The notes: generated by a model not told the origin, from the sequence alone. 64,000 nt of DNA from Aureisphaera sp963669405 (GCA_963669405.2 CAXXHF010000003.1:424338-488337); one strand, 5' to 3'; shown: positions 17,423-27,495, counted from the stretch's first letter. Numbers and translations are program-made.

Positions 17423-18517
17423 ATGAAAGCAGGAATTGTAGGCCTACCCAACGTAGGGAAATCCACACTTTTTAATTGTTTGTCCAATGCCAAAGCGCAA
17501 AGTGCCAATTTTCCGTTTTGTACTATAGAACCAAATATTGGCGTGGTGAATGTACCGGATAATCGTTTGGTGAAACTGGAAGAGTTGGTGGATCCAGAAC
17601 GGGTTATTCCAGCAACTGTAGAAATCGTTGATATTGCTGGTCTGGTAAAAGGAGCCAGTAAAGGAGAAGGACTTGGGAATCAATTTTTGGGAAACATTCG
17701 GGAGACAGATGCAATTCTGCACGTACTTCGTTGCTTTGACAATGATAATATTGTACATGTAGATGGAAGTGTTGATCCGGTTCGCGATAAAGAAACCATT
17801 GATATTGAATTGCAGTTGAAAGATCTGGAAACTGTTGAAAAACGTATTGAAAAGGTATTTCGTGCTGCCCGAACAGGAAACAAGGAAGCACAAAAAGAAC
17901 TGGAAGCTTTGGAAAAAGTAAAAGCTAGTTTGGAAAGTGGTGTTTCGGTTCGTGCTATAGACCTTACTGAAAAGGAACGTGAAGAGTATATAGATCAGTT
18001 ACAGTTTATTACAGATAAGCCAGTTATGTACGTATGCAATGTAGATGAAGCGGCCGCTGCAACTGGAAATGCCTATGTGGATAAGGTTAAAGAGACTGTT
18101 GCCAATGAAAATGCAGAAGTTTTGATCTTGGCAGTGGGTACGGAAGCTGACATTACCGAATTGGACACTTTTGAAGAACGCCAAATGTTTTTAGAAGACC
18201 TTGGGTTGGAAGAACCCGGTTCTGCAAAATTGATTCGTGGAGCTTACAAACTACTCAATCTACAAACGTATTTCACGGCTGGTGTAAAAGAAGTGCGTGC
18301 TTGGACCGTATCTGTAGGAGCTACAGCACCACAAGCAGCAGGAGTTATTCATACGGATTTTGAAAAAGGTTTTATTCGTGCAGAAGTTATTAAGTACGAT
18401 GATTTTGAACAATATGGAAGTGAAGCCAAAGTACGAGAGGCAGGTAAGTTAGGTGTAGAAGGGAAGGAGTACATTGTGCAGGATGGTGATGTGATGCACT
18501 TCCGATTTAACGTATAA
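17423..18517 (+). CDS. ychF: Redox-regulated ribosome-binding GTPase/ATPase YchF
   Basis: 364 residues, Obg-family P-loop protein: G1 GLPNVGKST (7-15), G3 DIAGLVKGAS (about 70), the NVDE variant of the G4 motif that favours ATP over GTP, and a C-terminal TGS domain (AGVIHTDFEKGFIRAEVI). Full family length. Cytoplasmic, ribosome-associated. The gene stands alone with its own promoter. Confidence 0.97.
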   Translation: MKAGIVGLPNVGKSTLFNCLSNAKAQSANFPFCTIEPNIGVVNVPDNRLVKLEELVDPERVIPATVEIVDIAGLVKGASKGEGLGNQFLGNIRETDAILHVLRCFDNDNIVHVDGSVDPVRDKETIDIELQLKDLETVEKRIEKVFRAARTGNKEAQKELEALEKVKASLESGVSVRAIDLTEKEREEYIDQLQFITDKPVMYVCNVDEAAAATGNAYVDKVKETVANENAEVLILAVGTEADITELDTFEERQMFLEDLGLEEPGSAKLIRGAYKLLNLQTYFTAGVKEVRAWTVSVGATAPQAAGVIHTDFEKGFIRAEVIKYDDFEQYGSEAKVREAGKLGVEGKEYIVQDGDVMHFRFNV

Positions 18518-18571
18518 CGTTATTGAATTTTTTAGAATACATTGCAAGTATAGAAATTACCCCAACCCATT

Positions 18572-19111
18572 TTGGAGGAAAACCCCTTTGCTGAATTAGA
18601 ATCTGTTACACCTAAGGCAAAACGCTGGGTTGTTGTTATTGAAAAAATAATTGCGGGATTGCTCATTGCTTACGGACTTCTACTTATTGTGAGTATCATT
18701 TCTGTACTGGGGATGTCATACCATAAAGATTACCTTCCAGAAAATTCCGAATCAAGTTTACGATTTTACATTATTAACTATGTATTTCAAATAGTATATT
18801 CTATCCTAACCATCTATGCAGGGGTATTACTGATGTTTAAAAAGAGGTTGGGGTGGATATTTGCTTTGGCTATTTTTTCTTTAGCCATAGTCTTTATATT
18901 GCAAGTCTACTTCACAAATACCTTCTCAAGCGATGCTTCTTTTATAGCTGTAGGACTATTTATACTAGCCATTCCGTGCATCCCATTATACTTGCTTGTT
19001 AGGAATGAAATGATCAAGCGGCACCAGATTAAGCGGCGTGATTTCGGAATAGCGGGAGCTATTTTTATCTTACTCTTATTGCTGAGGTTTTTAAGCTTAA
19101 TTATTAACTAA
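18572..19111 (+). CDS. Membrane protein with four predicted segments, unknown function
   Basis: 179 residues. The only in-frame start near the beginning is a TTG preceding EENPFAELESVTPKAKRW; no ATG lies upstream in frame. Four hydrophobic segments (about 22-45, 68-90, 97-115, 125-142) plus a C-terminal one (162-178). A short acidic N-terminus suggests it faces the cytoplasm. It starts 54 bases after ychF and converges on the lipoprotein gene at 19119. Not a recognised family. Confidence 0.7.
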   Translation: MEENPFAELESVTPKAKRWVVVIEKIIAGLLIAYGLLLIVSIISVLGMSYHKDYLPENSESSLRFYIINYVFQIVYSILTIYAGVLLMFKKRLGWIFALAIFSLAIVFILQVYFTNTFSSDASFIAVGLFILAIPCIPLYLLVRNEMIKRHQIKRRDFGIAGAIFILLLLLRFLSLIIN

Positions 19112-19118
19112 TAGATGC

Positions 19119-19703
19119 TTATATCTCTGTAAACGTATCTGCCATGTAGTAGAAAGTTTCCTTGTATTTGTCTTTGTATTCAGACAAGGTCCATTCCATG
19201 ATCATATAAACACTTTCACGGCCTTCAACAAAAGTTAGCACATAGAAGATATCGTAATCTACTTCAGGAACACGGGCGGTAAACTCTACTTGCTCTGCAT
19301 TAAGCCCATTGATGGTTACTTTTTTCGGGGTGGTTTCAGAAACGATTTCCATTCCTTCGGTAAAGTAATCCATCTGAACATTTCTATAATTCCCGGCAAT
19401 AGATTGTGCCTCGTCATAACGTCCCAATTCTTTGAAAACATCCACAAAATCACTTTTGTCTTCATCTATAATAGCAATGTAGGTTTCCTTGAAAACATTC
19501 TGAAACTGAAGAGAGGCATCCTGATTGAGCCCAGTTGCCTTTTTCATGTATTTTGGAACCGATATTTGGTATTGCTGTAATGCAGATTCTGCCTGAAATT
19601 CAGATGGGTCAATGTCACCACCATCCTTGCCTCCCATATTTCCACAAGAGGTCAACAATAAAAACAGCGAAAAAACGGTTGAAATAGCACTGATTCTTTT
19701 CAT
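19119..19703 (-). CDS. Putative lipoprotein, unknown function
   Basis: 194 residues with a lipoprotein signal (LLLTSC, Cys20) and a Gly/Asp-rich spacer (GNMGGKDGGDID). The body is an alpha/beta fold ending in VEGRESVYMIMEWTLSEYKDKYKETFYYMADTF, similar in feel to PsbP-like or DUF1795-type proteins, but I cannot assign it. Divergent from parE across 172 bases that contain an inverted repeat. Confidence 0.75.
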   Translation of the reverse strand: MKRISAISTVFSLFLLLTSCGNMGGKDGGDIDPSEFQAESALQQYQISVPKYMKKATGLNQDASLQFQNVFKETYIAIIDEDKSDFVDVFKELGRYDEAQSIAGNYRNVQMDYFTEGMEIVSETTPKKVTINGLNAEQVEFTARVPEVDYDIFYVLTFVEGRESVYMIMEWTLSEYKDKYKETFYYMADTFTEI

Positions 19704-19779
19704 GAATTGATAAGTTTTTTTGTTGTAGAACCAAGGTATATAAATTTAATCATATGGCAACGGTCAGAGCCTCATTTTC

Positions 19780-19806
19780 TTAACAATTTGATGCAATAAT
19801 TGTTAA
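19780..19806. repeat. Perfect 9-bp inverted repeat upstream of parE
   Basis: TTAACAATT (19780-19788) and AATTGTTAA (19798-19806) around a 9-base spacer, between the divergent lipoprotein and parE genes. It has no T-tail, so it is a better candidate for a regulator site than a terminator. AT-rich, so chance is possible. Confidence 0.4.
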
Positions 19807-19875
19807 TTACTTTACCTCAATTCGGTTTCAGATTTTGCATCATAATTTTATATTAGCCTTCATTCAACCCACCTT

Positions 19876-21726
19876 ATGTCGCAGACGCAGTATACCGAAG
19901 ATAATATACGTTCCCTAGACTGGAAAGAGCACATCCGTATGCGTCCCGGAATGTATATTGGAAAGTTGGGAGATGGTTCTTCCCCAGATGATGGAATCTA
20001 TATTCTTTTGAAAGAAGTCATCGATAACTGTATCGATGAATTTGTAATGGGTGCTGGAAAGACCATAGAAATCCGAATCAAAGACAAAGAAGTACGGGTT
20101 CGTGATTTTGGCCGTGGAATTCCCTTAGGAAAAGTAGTAGATGTAGTTTCCAAAATGAATACAGGAGGAAAGTACGATAGTCGTGCTTTTAAAAAATCTG
20201 TAGGACTCAACGGAGTAGGTACTAAAGCAGTAAATGCTCTTTCTACCTTTTTTAAAGTAGAATCCGTACGAGAAGGTAAGTTAAAAAGTGCCGAATTTGA
20301 ATCAGGAGAGCTTACCAATGATGGTGCTATTGAAGAATCATCAAAACGGAAAGGAACCAAAGTTACCTTCATTCCAGATGAAAGCATATTCAAAAACTAC
20401 AAGTTCCGAACGGAATATGTAGGCAAAATGCTGAAAAATTATGTCTATCTAAATCCTGGACTCACCATTGATTTTAATGGGGAAAAGTTTTTTAGTGAAA
20501 ATGGATTGAAAGATCTTCTAGAAGACAACATGTCTCAAGAAGACATGTTGTATCCCGTAATTCATTTGCGTGGCAATGATATAGAAATTGCGATTACCCA
20601 TAGCAGGACACAATACAGTGAAGAGTACCATAGCTTCGTAAACGGGCAGAATACCACCCAAGGGGGAACCCATCAAGCTGCTTTTAGAGAAAGCATTGTA
20701 AAAACTATTCGTGAGTTTTACGGACGGAACTATGATGCAAGTGATGTTAGAAAATCTATTGTGGGAGCCATCAGTATCAAGGTGATGGAACCCGTCTTTG
20801 AGAGTCAGACAAAAACCAAACTGGGTTCTACTGAGATGGGAGGCGGATTGCCTACCGTTCGTACCCATATCAACGATTTTATAAAAACCCAACTGGATAA
20901 TTACCTGCATAAGAATCCTGAAATTGCAGAGAAGATTCAGAAGAAAATAGTTCAGGCCGAAAAAGAACGAAAGGAGCTAAGCGGTATCCGTAAATTAGCA
21001 AGGGAACGCGCCAAGAAAGCGAGCTTGCACAACAAAAAACTACGAGATTGTCGGGTACATTTGGGCGATACCAAAAACCAACGCAGTCTGGAAACTACAC
21101 TTTTCATTACGGAGGGAGATTCTGCAAGTGGTAGCATTACCAAAAGCCGGGATGTGAATACACAGGCGGTTTTCAGTTTAAAAGGAAAACCATTGAATAG
21201 CTATGGACTTTCTAAAAAGATTGTTTACGAAAACGAAGAATTCAATCTGTTGCAGGCAGCACTTAATATAGAAGACTCCCTAGAAGACCTTCGTTATAAC
21301 AATATTGTGATTGCCACGGATGCTGATGTGGACGGAATGCACATTCGCTTACTGTTGATTACATTTTTCCTTCAGTTTTTCCCAGAAGTCATTAAAGAAG
21401 GGCATTTGTACATCTTGCAAACACCATTGTTCCGAGTTAGAAACAAGAAGGAAACCATTTATTGCTATTCTGAGGAAGAGCGTATTAATGCCATTGCAAA
21501 ACTAAAACCCAAGCCAGAGATTACCCGATTTAAGGGATTGGGGGAAATTTCGCCAGATGAATTCCAACATTTTATTGGAGAAGACATTCGTCTGGACCCG
21601 GTGATGTTAGACAAGACCATGAGCATTGAAGAATTGTTGAAATTCTATATGGGTAAGAACACTCCAGAACGTCAGGAATTTATTATTGATAACTTGAAGG
21701 TGGAGTTGGATAAGATAGAAGAATAA
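19876..21726 (+). CDS. parE: DNA topoisomerase IV subunit B
   Basis: 616 residues. GHKL ATPase motifs: MRPGMYIGKLGDG near the N-terminus, DNCIDE, GRGIPLG and NGVGTKAVNALS; the TOPRIM motif TEGDSASGS near residue 412 and DADVDGMHIR near 480; C-terminal RFKGLGEISPDE. Gyrase B of this phylum is longer, and the next gene is parC, so this is the topoisomerase IV ATPase subunit, which decatenates daughter chromosomes. parC follows after 48 bases. Confidence 0.95.
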   Translation: MSQTQYTEDNIRSLDWKEHIRMRPGMYIGKLGDGSSPDDGIYILLKEVIDNCIDEFVMGAGKTIEIRIKDKEVRVRDFGRGIPLGKVVDVVSKMNTGGKYDSRAFKKSVGLNGVGTKAVNALSTFFKVESVREGKLKSAEFESGELTNDGAIEESSKRKGTKVTFIPDESIFKNYKFRTEYVGKMLKNYVYLNPGLTIDFNGEKFFSENGLKDLLEDNMSQEDMLYPVIHLRGNDIEIAITHSRTQYSEEYHSFVNGQNTTQGGTHQAAFRESIVKTIREFYGRNYDASDVRKSIVGAISIKVMEPVFESQTKTKLGSTEMGGGLPTVRTHINDFIKTQLDNYLHKNPEIAEKIQKKIVQAEKERKELSGIRKLARERAKKASLHNKKLRDCRVHLGDTKNQRSLETTLFITEGDSASGSITKSRDVNTQAVFSLKGKPLNSYGLSKKIVYENEEFNLLQAALNIEDSLEDLRYNNIVIATDADVDGMHIRLLLITFFLQFFPEVIKEGHLYILQTPLFRVRNKKETIYCYSEEERINAIAKLKPKPEITRFKGLGEISPDEFQHFIGEDIRLDPVMLDKTMSIEELLKFYMGKNTPERQEFIIDNLKVELDKIEE

Positions 21727-21774
21727 TATAGATACATTAAAATGTTGCCCTTTGCATAGTCCGAGGGTCTTTTT

Positions 21775-24496
21775 ATGAATACGGATAACGAACATAACGA
21801 AGAAGAGCTAAACCCAGAAGAAATCACTCCGCAAAACGAGGAAGAAACTGTAATGGATGAGGGTGATTCTGGCGAAACCATAACACGGGTCACAGGAATG
21901 TACCGTGATTGGTTCTTGGATTACGCTAGTTATGTAATCCTAGAGCGTGCTGTACCAGCCATAGAAGATGGTTTTAAGCCCGTACAGCGCCGTATCATGC
22001 ATTCTATGAAGGATTTGGACGATGGACGCTACAATAAGGTAGCAAACATTGTAGGGCATACCATGCAGTACCATCCACATGGAGACGCAAGTATTGGTGA
22101 TGCCATGGTACAGATTGGGCAGAAAGATTTATTAATAGATACTCAGGGAAACTGGGGAAATATACTAACTGGAGACCGCGCAGCAGCTTCCAGATACATT
22201 GAAGCAAGACTTTCTAAGTTTGCATTGGATGTAGTATACAATCCAAAAATTACCCATTGGCAAGCATCCTACGACGGGCGTAAGAAAGAGCCAATCAATT
22301 TACCAGTGATGTTCCCATTGCTTCTGGCACAGGGGGCAGAAGGTATTGCTGTGGGACTTTCTACAAAAGTATTGCCTCACAATTTTATTGAATTGATTGA
22401 TGCTTCCATAAAGCATTTACAAGGAAAGCGTTTTCAATTAGTGCCAGACTTTCCAACAGGAGGAATTGTAGACGTTACCAATTATAATGATGGACTACGT
22501 GGAGGAAAGATTAGAAGCAGGGCACGAATTAACCAACTGGATAAATCTACCTTGGTAATTACCGAAATCCCTTTTGCTACCACCACCACTTCGTTAATTG
22601 ACTCTATTCTTAAAGCCAATGACAAAGGAAAAATCAAGGTTAAAAAGATTGAGGATAATACAGCGGCAGACGTAGAGATTTTGGTACATCTACCCAGTGG
22701 AATTTCACCTGATAAGACCATTGATGCCTTGTATGCCTTTACAAGTTGTGAGTCATCTATTTCACCATTAGGGTGTGTTATTGAAGATAACAAACCCTTA
22801 TTTATTGGAGTTACCGATATGCTAAGGAGATCTACCGAGCGTACGGTAGAACTTCTGAAAAGCGAGCTAGAAATTCAACTTAACGAACTCGAGGAGCAAT
22901 GGCATTTTGCTTCGCTTGAGCGTATTTTTATTGAAAATAGAATCTATCGTGATATTGAAGAAGAAGAAACCTGGGAAGGAGTGATTTCTGCAATAGATAA
23001 AGGGTTGAAGCCTCATGTAAAACATTTAAAACGAGCTGTAACAGAAGAAGATATTGTTCGGCTTACTGAAATTCGGATTAAGCGAATCTCTAAGTTCGAT
23101 ATTGATAAGGCACAACAAAAAATTGACGCTTTAGAAGATGGCATTGCCCAAGTAAAGCATCATTTAGATCATCTCATTGAATACTCCATTGACTACTTCA
23201 AGCGATTGAAGAAAGATTATGGAGCTGGAAAGGAACGAAAAAGTGAAATTCGTGTATTCGATGATATCCAGAAGACCAAGGTGGTTATTAGAAATACCAA
23301 ACTCTACGTAAATAGAGAAGAAGGTTTTGTGGGTACCAGCATGCGTCGTGAGGAATATGTCACAGATTGTAGTGATATAGACGACATCATTGTATTTACC
23401 CAAGAAGGAAAAATGATGGTGACCAAGGTAGATACCAAAACCTTTATTGGGAAAGGAATAATTCATGTAGCCGTCTTTAAGAAAAAGGATAAGCGTACTA
23501 CTTACAATATTATTTATAAGGATGGAACCCGTGGAGCTACCTACGTAAAGCGATTTAACGTAACCTCCATTACCAGGGACAAGGAATATGATCTCACTCA
23601 AGGAAACAAAGGCAGTAAACTCTTATATTTTACAGCCAATCCTAATGGAGAAGCAGAGATTGTAACTGTGTTGTTACGCCAAAGCGGAAGTATCAAAAAA
23701 TTGAAATGGGATCTGGACTTTGCCGATATTATGGTGAAGGGACGAGCCTCCAAAGGAAATATTGTCACCAAATATCCTGTGAAGCGTATCGAGCTGAAAG
23801 AGAAGGGGTTGTCAACATTGAAACCTCGAAAAATCTGGTTCGACGATACGGTGCAACGACTTAACTTGGACGGAAGAGGAGAGTTGTTAGGCGAATTTAA
23901 AAGTGAAGACCGTCTTCTTGTGATAAAACAAACGGAATGGTTAAAACGGCTATTCCTGAAGTAACCATGCACTTTGATGATGATATGATCGTATTGGAAA
24001 AGTGGAACCCCAAGAAACCACTTTCGGCTATTTACTGGGAAGGAGAAAAGGAACTTTTCTATGTAAAACGTTTCCTGATCGAAACCCCAGACAGGGAAGA
24101 AAGCATCATTACAGATCATCCCAAATCCTATTTGGAGTGTATTTTTACCGCACATCGTCCCATGGCTGAGGTTGTCTTTGTAAAAGAACGCGGTAAAGAC
24201 AGAAAAGACAACATAGAAGTGAATCTTGAAGAGTTATAGCGATTAAAGGGATTTCTGCTATGGGAAATCAGTTGACCAAAGACAAGGTGCTGGAAATTAA
24301 CTCTTTAGATCCATTACCGTATGAAGAGCCGGAAGCGATTCCAGCAGAAGAAATGGAAGTGATAGAAGAGGAAGTCTCGCCAACTGCAAAAAATGGCGGC
24401 GATACACCACAAGCCCCAAAATCTGAAACACCTACAGATAATAATGATAATGTAGACCCTTCATCTGATGACGAAGGACAGATTACCTTATTTTAG
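21775..24496 (+). CDS. parC: DNA topoisomerase IV subunit A, frameshifted twice in this sequence
   Basis: The frame is intact through the breakage-reunion domain (HPHGDASIGD at 100-109, catalytic Tyr141 in ASRYIEARL) into the C-terminal beta-pinwheel, then ends early at residue 729 after an out-of-frame tail. Two one-base losses explain this: one A in the run at 23930-23932 (restores IKQNGMVKTAIPEVTMHFDD) and one T at 24234-24235 (restores VNLEEFIAIKGISAMGNQLT). Repairing both gives a continuous protein of about 907 residues ending DDEGQITLF, normal for Flavobacteriaceae. Both lost bases are in homopolymers, and parC is essential, so a sequencing error is more likely than a true mutation. Ends 2 bases before mscL. 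Confidence 0.9.
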
Positions 24497-24498
24497 AG

Positions 24499-24928
24499 AT
24501 GAAAAATTTCATTGACGAATTCAAGAATTTTGCCGTAAAAGGTAATATGGTGGACATGGCCATAGGGATCATTATTGGTACCAGCTTTTAATAATGTCAT
24601 CAACGTTATTGTAAAAAAAATAGCGATACCTCCACTGTCACTACTTACCGATGGTGTAAACTTCAGAAACAAAAAGTTTATTCTTCGCGAAGCGGCAGAA
24701 GGAATAGAAGAAGTAGCCATAGCCTATGGTGAGCTTTTTGAAGCGCTTATAGATTTTGTGATCATTGCATTCACCATTTTTGTGGTGGTAAAAATGATGA
24801 ATCGCTTTAAATCTAAAGCAGAAGATCCTAAGAATGCAACCGTAGAAACCCCTAAGGATATTGAGTTATTGGCCAATATTGAACAATTATTGGAAGAGCA
24901 GAATGCGTTACTTAAAAAGCAGAAGTAG
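24499..24928 (+). CDS. mscL: Large-conductance mechanosensitive channel, frameshifted in this sequence
   Basis: The N-terminus MKNFIDEFKNFAVKGNMVDMA is the first transmembrane helix start of MscL; the frame then stops after 30 codons because the T-run at 24586-24589 has one T too many. Removing it joins GTSF to NNVINVIVKKIAIPPLSLLT and continues through the second membrane helix (ALIDFVIIAFTIFVVVKMMNRF) and the C-terminal cytoplasmic helix, about 142 residues. MscL releases solutes on osmotic downshock. Probably a sequencing error, as in parC just upstream. Confidence 0.88.
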
Positions 24929-24945
24929 CGATTAGAAATTCAATT

Positions 24946-26338
24946 TTAGGGAACTGTAACACTATCCTTCAAGAATAAAGTAGGGTTCTCCGCTACAAAT
25001 TTCTCCAATATTTTAAAGAAATCTAGAATTACTTCCTTGTCGTTGTTCACATTAATGGTGACCAAGCGTACAAATTCATCACTACCAAAAGATCCGTAGC
25101 CAACCAGTAATTGGGAATGCTCATACAAGAAGGTACAAAGTTCGTTTGCAGGAATCCCTTTGTAATTAAAACAAACTGAAATGGAATTGTCAATGCTAAA
25201 ATCTTGATAATCTGGATGTTCTCTAACATATTCTCTGGCAATGTCTGCCAATTCAAACTGTTTGTTCACCATTTGTTCCAGTCCGCTAGTACCCACACTT
25301 TTCCATAGAGTCCAGAATTTTAATGCATCATTACGGCGTCCACACTGTAAAGAGGTTTTCCCCAAATTGAAATCGTCATGATCTGTTTGGTACAGATAAC
25401 TCGCATCGTTGGAGAAACTGTCGTATAAGTGTTTTTTATCCTTTACCACCAATAAAGAGCAGGTAAGGGGAGTTCCCATCATTTTGTGAGCATTAAGACT
25501 AAAAGAATCTACTTTTTCCAATCCTTTCAATAAATGGATGTATTTTTTACTGAAAATAACAGATCCACAATAAGCCCCATCTAAGTGGAGCCAAATTCCA
25601 TACTTTTTGCAGATATCTGCAATGACATCTATAGCATCAAAAGCACCCAACACCGTAGTTCCGGCGGTAGCATTTACCAAGGTTGGCACATAACCATCCT
25701 CCAAATCTTTGGATATTGCGGCTTCCAGCGCACTAATATCCATACGTCCTTTATCATCAGAAGCAATAGTACGTACCTGATTACGCCCAATACCACTAAA
25801 TGCAGCATTTTTGTGCGTGCTATAGTGAGATTCAGCAGAAGTATATACTGTCATATTATTGGTAACCCCCAAATTACGGGCCTCTTCCTGTTTGGAATCA
25901 CGAGCCATGAGAAGTCCCATAAAATTGGTCATAGATCCGCCAGAAGCAAAGGTTCCTCCCGCATTTTCATCCCATCCTATGATATCACATACTTCGCGCA
26001 ATACCATTTTTTCCACACCAATCATAGGACCAGCTGCCTTGTAGGTATACATGCTGTTATTAAGGATAACCGCCAATAGATCTCCTAAAATTGCTTTGTC
26101 GTTACGCCCACCAAATAATTGATTAAAAAAAAGCATTGGTAGCCGTTCTAGGAGCCTTAAATACTAAATCCTGCAATACATCTTCTAGATCTTCTTCAGA
26201 AATGGGATGCTCGTTCAGACCTAGGTCCATACGCTCAAAAAGCGTTGCAGAGGGGACAAACTCTGCCACGGGATGGGTAGCCTCATCTTCCAATAAGTTC
26301 TGAACAATTTTCTGAAATAGCTCTAAGGATTTCTTCAT
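24946..26338 (-). CDS. PLP-dependent group II decarboxylase family protein, frameshifted in this sequence
   Basis: Two overlapping frames form one protein: an N-terminal 71-codon piece (MKKSLELFQKIVQNLLEDE... ending TNAFF) and a 396-codon piece. Reducing the run of eight A (forward 26125-26132) to seven gives a continuous frame across FKAPRTATNAFFNQLFGGRN, about 463 residues. Family features: GGSMTNFMGLLMARD, HLDGAYCGS and the PLP-lysine segment SFSLNAHKMMGTPL. Related enzymes decarboxylate aspartate, glutamate, tyrosine or 2,4-diaminobutyrate; substrate is not resolvable here. The gene converges on mscL. Confidence 0.85.
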
Positions 26339-26352
26339 AGTAATAAATCTAA

Positions 26353-26724
26353 CTATTTTACTTTAATAGCGGTTCCTTTTTGTTTGTTTGATTCCCCTAC
26401 AATAGCATATTCAAAGGTATAGCTGTTATTTTCGGTAGATAGAATCTTAATATGTACCGCCTTTTTCTCGGCTTGATTTTTCGGGTTTACCTTCTTTACA
26501 ATGTACTCGCAGTCATTAATCCAACGAATGGCAGACGTATCGGTTTTACCTCTAAAATAATCTATCTCAATAGAATCATTTCGCACAAAAGTAGTCGTTT
26601 CAATTTCAGTTCCTATCAACGCTTCAAACGTAAATGTTCCAGTTTTGAATTGTGAACAGTCTCTTTCTGTTGAAAAACAACTAGTTAGTAATAAAAGAAG
26701 GGAAATTGTAAAAAAATGCCGCAT
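26353..26724 (-). CDS. Small lipoprotein, unknown function
   Basis: 123 residues with a lipoprotein signal (LLLLTSC, Cys16), then RDCSQFKTGTFTFEALIG and several beta-strands ending SNKQKGTAIKVK. Close homologues in Flavobacteriaceae are often mislabelled 'DNA topoisomerase IV', apparently from proximity to parC; nothing in the sequence supports such an activity. It lies 14 bases upstream of the decarboxylase gene and may share its transcript. Confidence 0.8.
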   Translation of the reverse strand: MRHFFTISLLLLLTSCFSTERDCSQFKTGTFTFEALIGTEIETTTFVRNDSIEIDYFRGKTDTSAIRWINDCEYIVKKVNPKNQAEKKAVHIKILSTENNSYTFEYAIVGESNKQKGTAIKVK

Positions 26725-26767
26725 ATTGGGTTTTATGCAAATTTCTGAAATATTAGGCAGATGATCG

Positions 26768-27202
26768 CTATTTATATGCTTTAAAACTTCCGTCTTTGTA
26801 AAAAATCACAATTTGATCGATTTCAGAGTCATTTTTCTGCATTTCTGATTTTACAACATAAGCATCAGACTTATCATGAATAATTTCTGGGTCCAACTTT
26901 TTTGAAACAGTCTCTTGTTCCTGAAAAAGATTTTGAGGTTGTGCCACTTCTTTTTTTGAAACAAGATCTTGAGAGGTGGAAGGGAAGTTGCCTTTGCCAT
27001 TTAATAACCAGTATAATTCTACCTCTGGAAATTCTTCCAGAACTTTCATGACAAATTCCAAACTGGGTTTGTTTCTACCCGAAAGTAAATGCGAAATAGT
27101 GGAGCGGTTAAAGGTGATTTTTTCAGAAAAAGCAGTAGCCGATAATCCATAAAAATCTAGGATTTTTTGCAACCTTTTCGAAAAATCCACAGTGTTTACC
27201 AT
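26768..27202 (-). CDS. XRE-family helix-turn-helix regulator
   Basis: 144 residues: an N-terminal XRE HTH (about 5-65) with FSEKITFNRSTISHLLSGRNKPSLEFVMKVL, followed by WLLNGKGNFP typical of this group, a polar Gln/Glu/Lys-rich linker and a short C-terminal strand pair ending QIVIFYKDGSFKAYK. Its start codon lies inside one copy of a palindrome repeated six times in the divergent gap to the M14 peptidase, which strongly suggests autoregulation. The C-terminal piece has no recognised ligand-binding fold. Confidence 0.88.
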   Translation of the reverse strand: MVNTVDFSKRLQKILDFYGLSATAFSEKITFNRSTISHLLSGRNKPSLEFVMKVLEEFPEVELYWLLNGKGNFPSTSQDLVSKKEVAQPQNLFQEQETVSKKLDPEIIHDKSDAYVVKSEMQKNDSEIDQIVIFYKDGSFKAYK

Positions 27203-27480
27203 TGTAACTTATAAAATTAATATTATTAGTTACAAATGTAATCAAGAGCTGGTACAACAACAAGTTACATTTGTAAACAATCATTAAATTAATTAAATAA
27301 TTACTTTCAATAATTGAATTTAAGTTATTGATATAAAGCTAATTGATTAATAATTATAATTAAATTGTTAAAATTGTAAATACATTTGTAAACTTGAAAG
27401 CCCCTTTGTTTACAACAATCAACAGATTGATGTGAATTTATTGATTACAACTGTAAACTCTTATATGTTTACTTTTGTAA
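27196..27480. promoter_or_regulatory. Array of six TTAC-N4-GTAA operator-like palindromes
   Basis: Copies at 27196-27207 (overlaps the XRE start codon), 27230-27241, 27265-27276, 27380-27391 (one mismatch, ATAC), 27445-27456 and 27469-27480, plus a half-site at 27409-27412. Several extend to GTTTAC-N4-GTAAAC; the last copy, at 27467-27482, is a perfect 16-bp palindrome. The gap also contains very AT-rich sequence. It separates the divergent XRE regulator and M14 peptidase genes, so the natural reader is the XRE protein. Confidence 0.75.
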
Positions 27481-27495
27481 ACGGTAATTATAAGT

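Noticed and set aside
20518..20910. 130-codon antisense frame in parE
   Set aside because: Antisense shadow of a highly conserved gene, no motif.
23937..24239. Separate 100-codon gene downstream of parC
   Set aside because: Its residues (MHFDDDMIVLEKWNPKKP) are the in-frame continuation of ParC after a one-base loss.
24260..24496. Separate 78-codon acidic gene
   Set aside because: It continues the ParC C-terminus (GNQLTKDKVLEINSLDPLPYE) after a second one-base loss.
26123..26338. Independent 71-codon protein upstream of the decarboxylase
   Set aside because: It ends at an A8 run; reducing it by one base fuses it to the decarboxylase body in a conserved segment.
26353..26724. Annotation of the small lipoprotein as DNA topoisomerase IV
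   Set aside because: It has only a lipobox and a small beta domain; the label seen in databases is likely propagated from parC neighbourhood.
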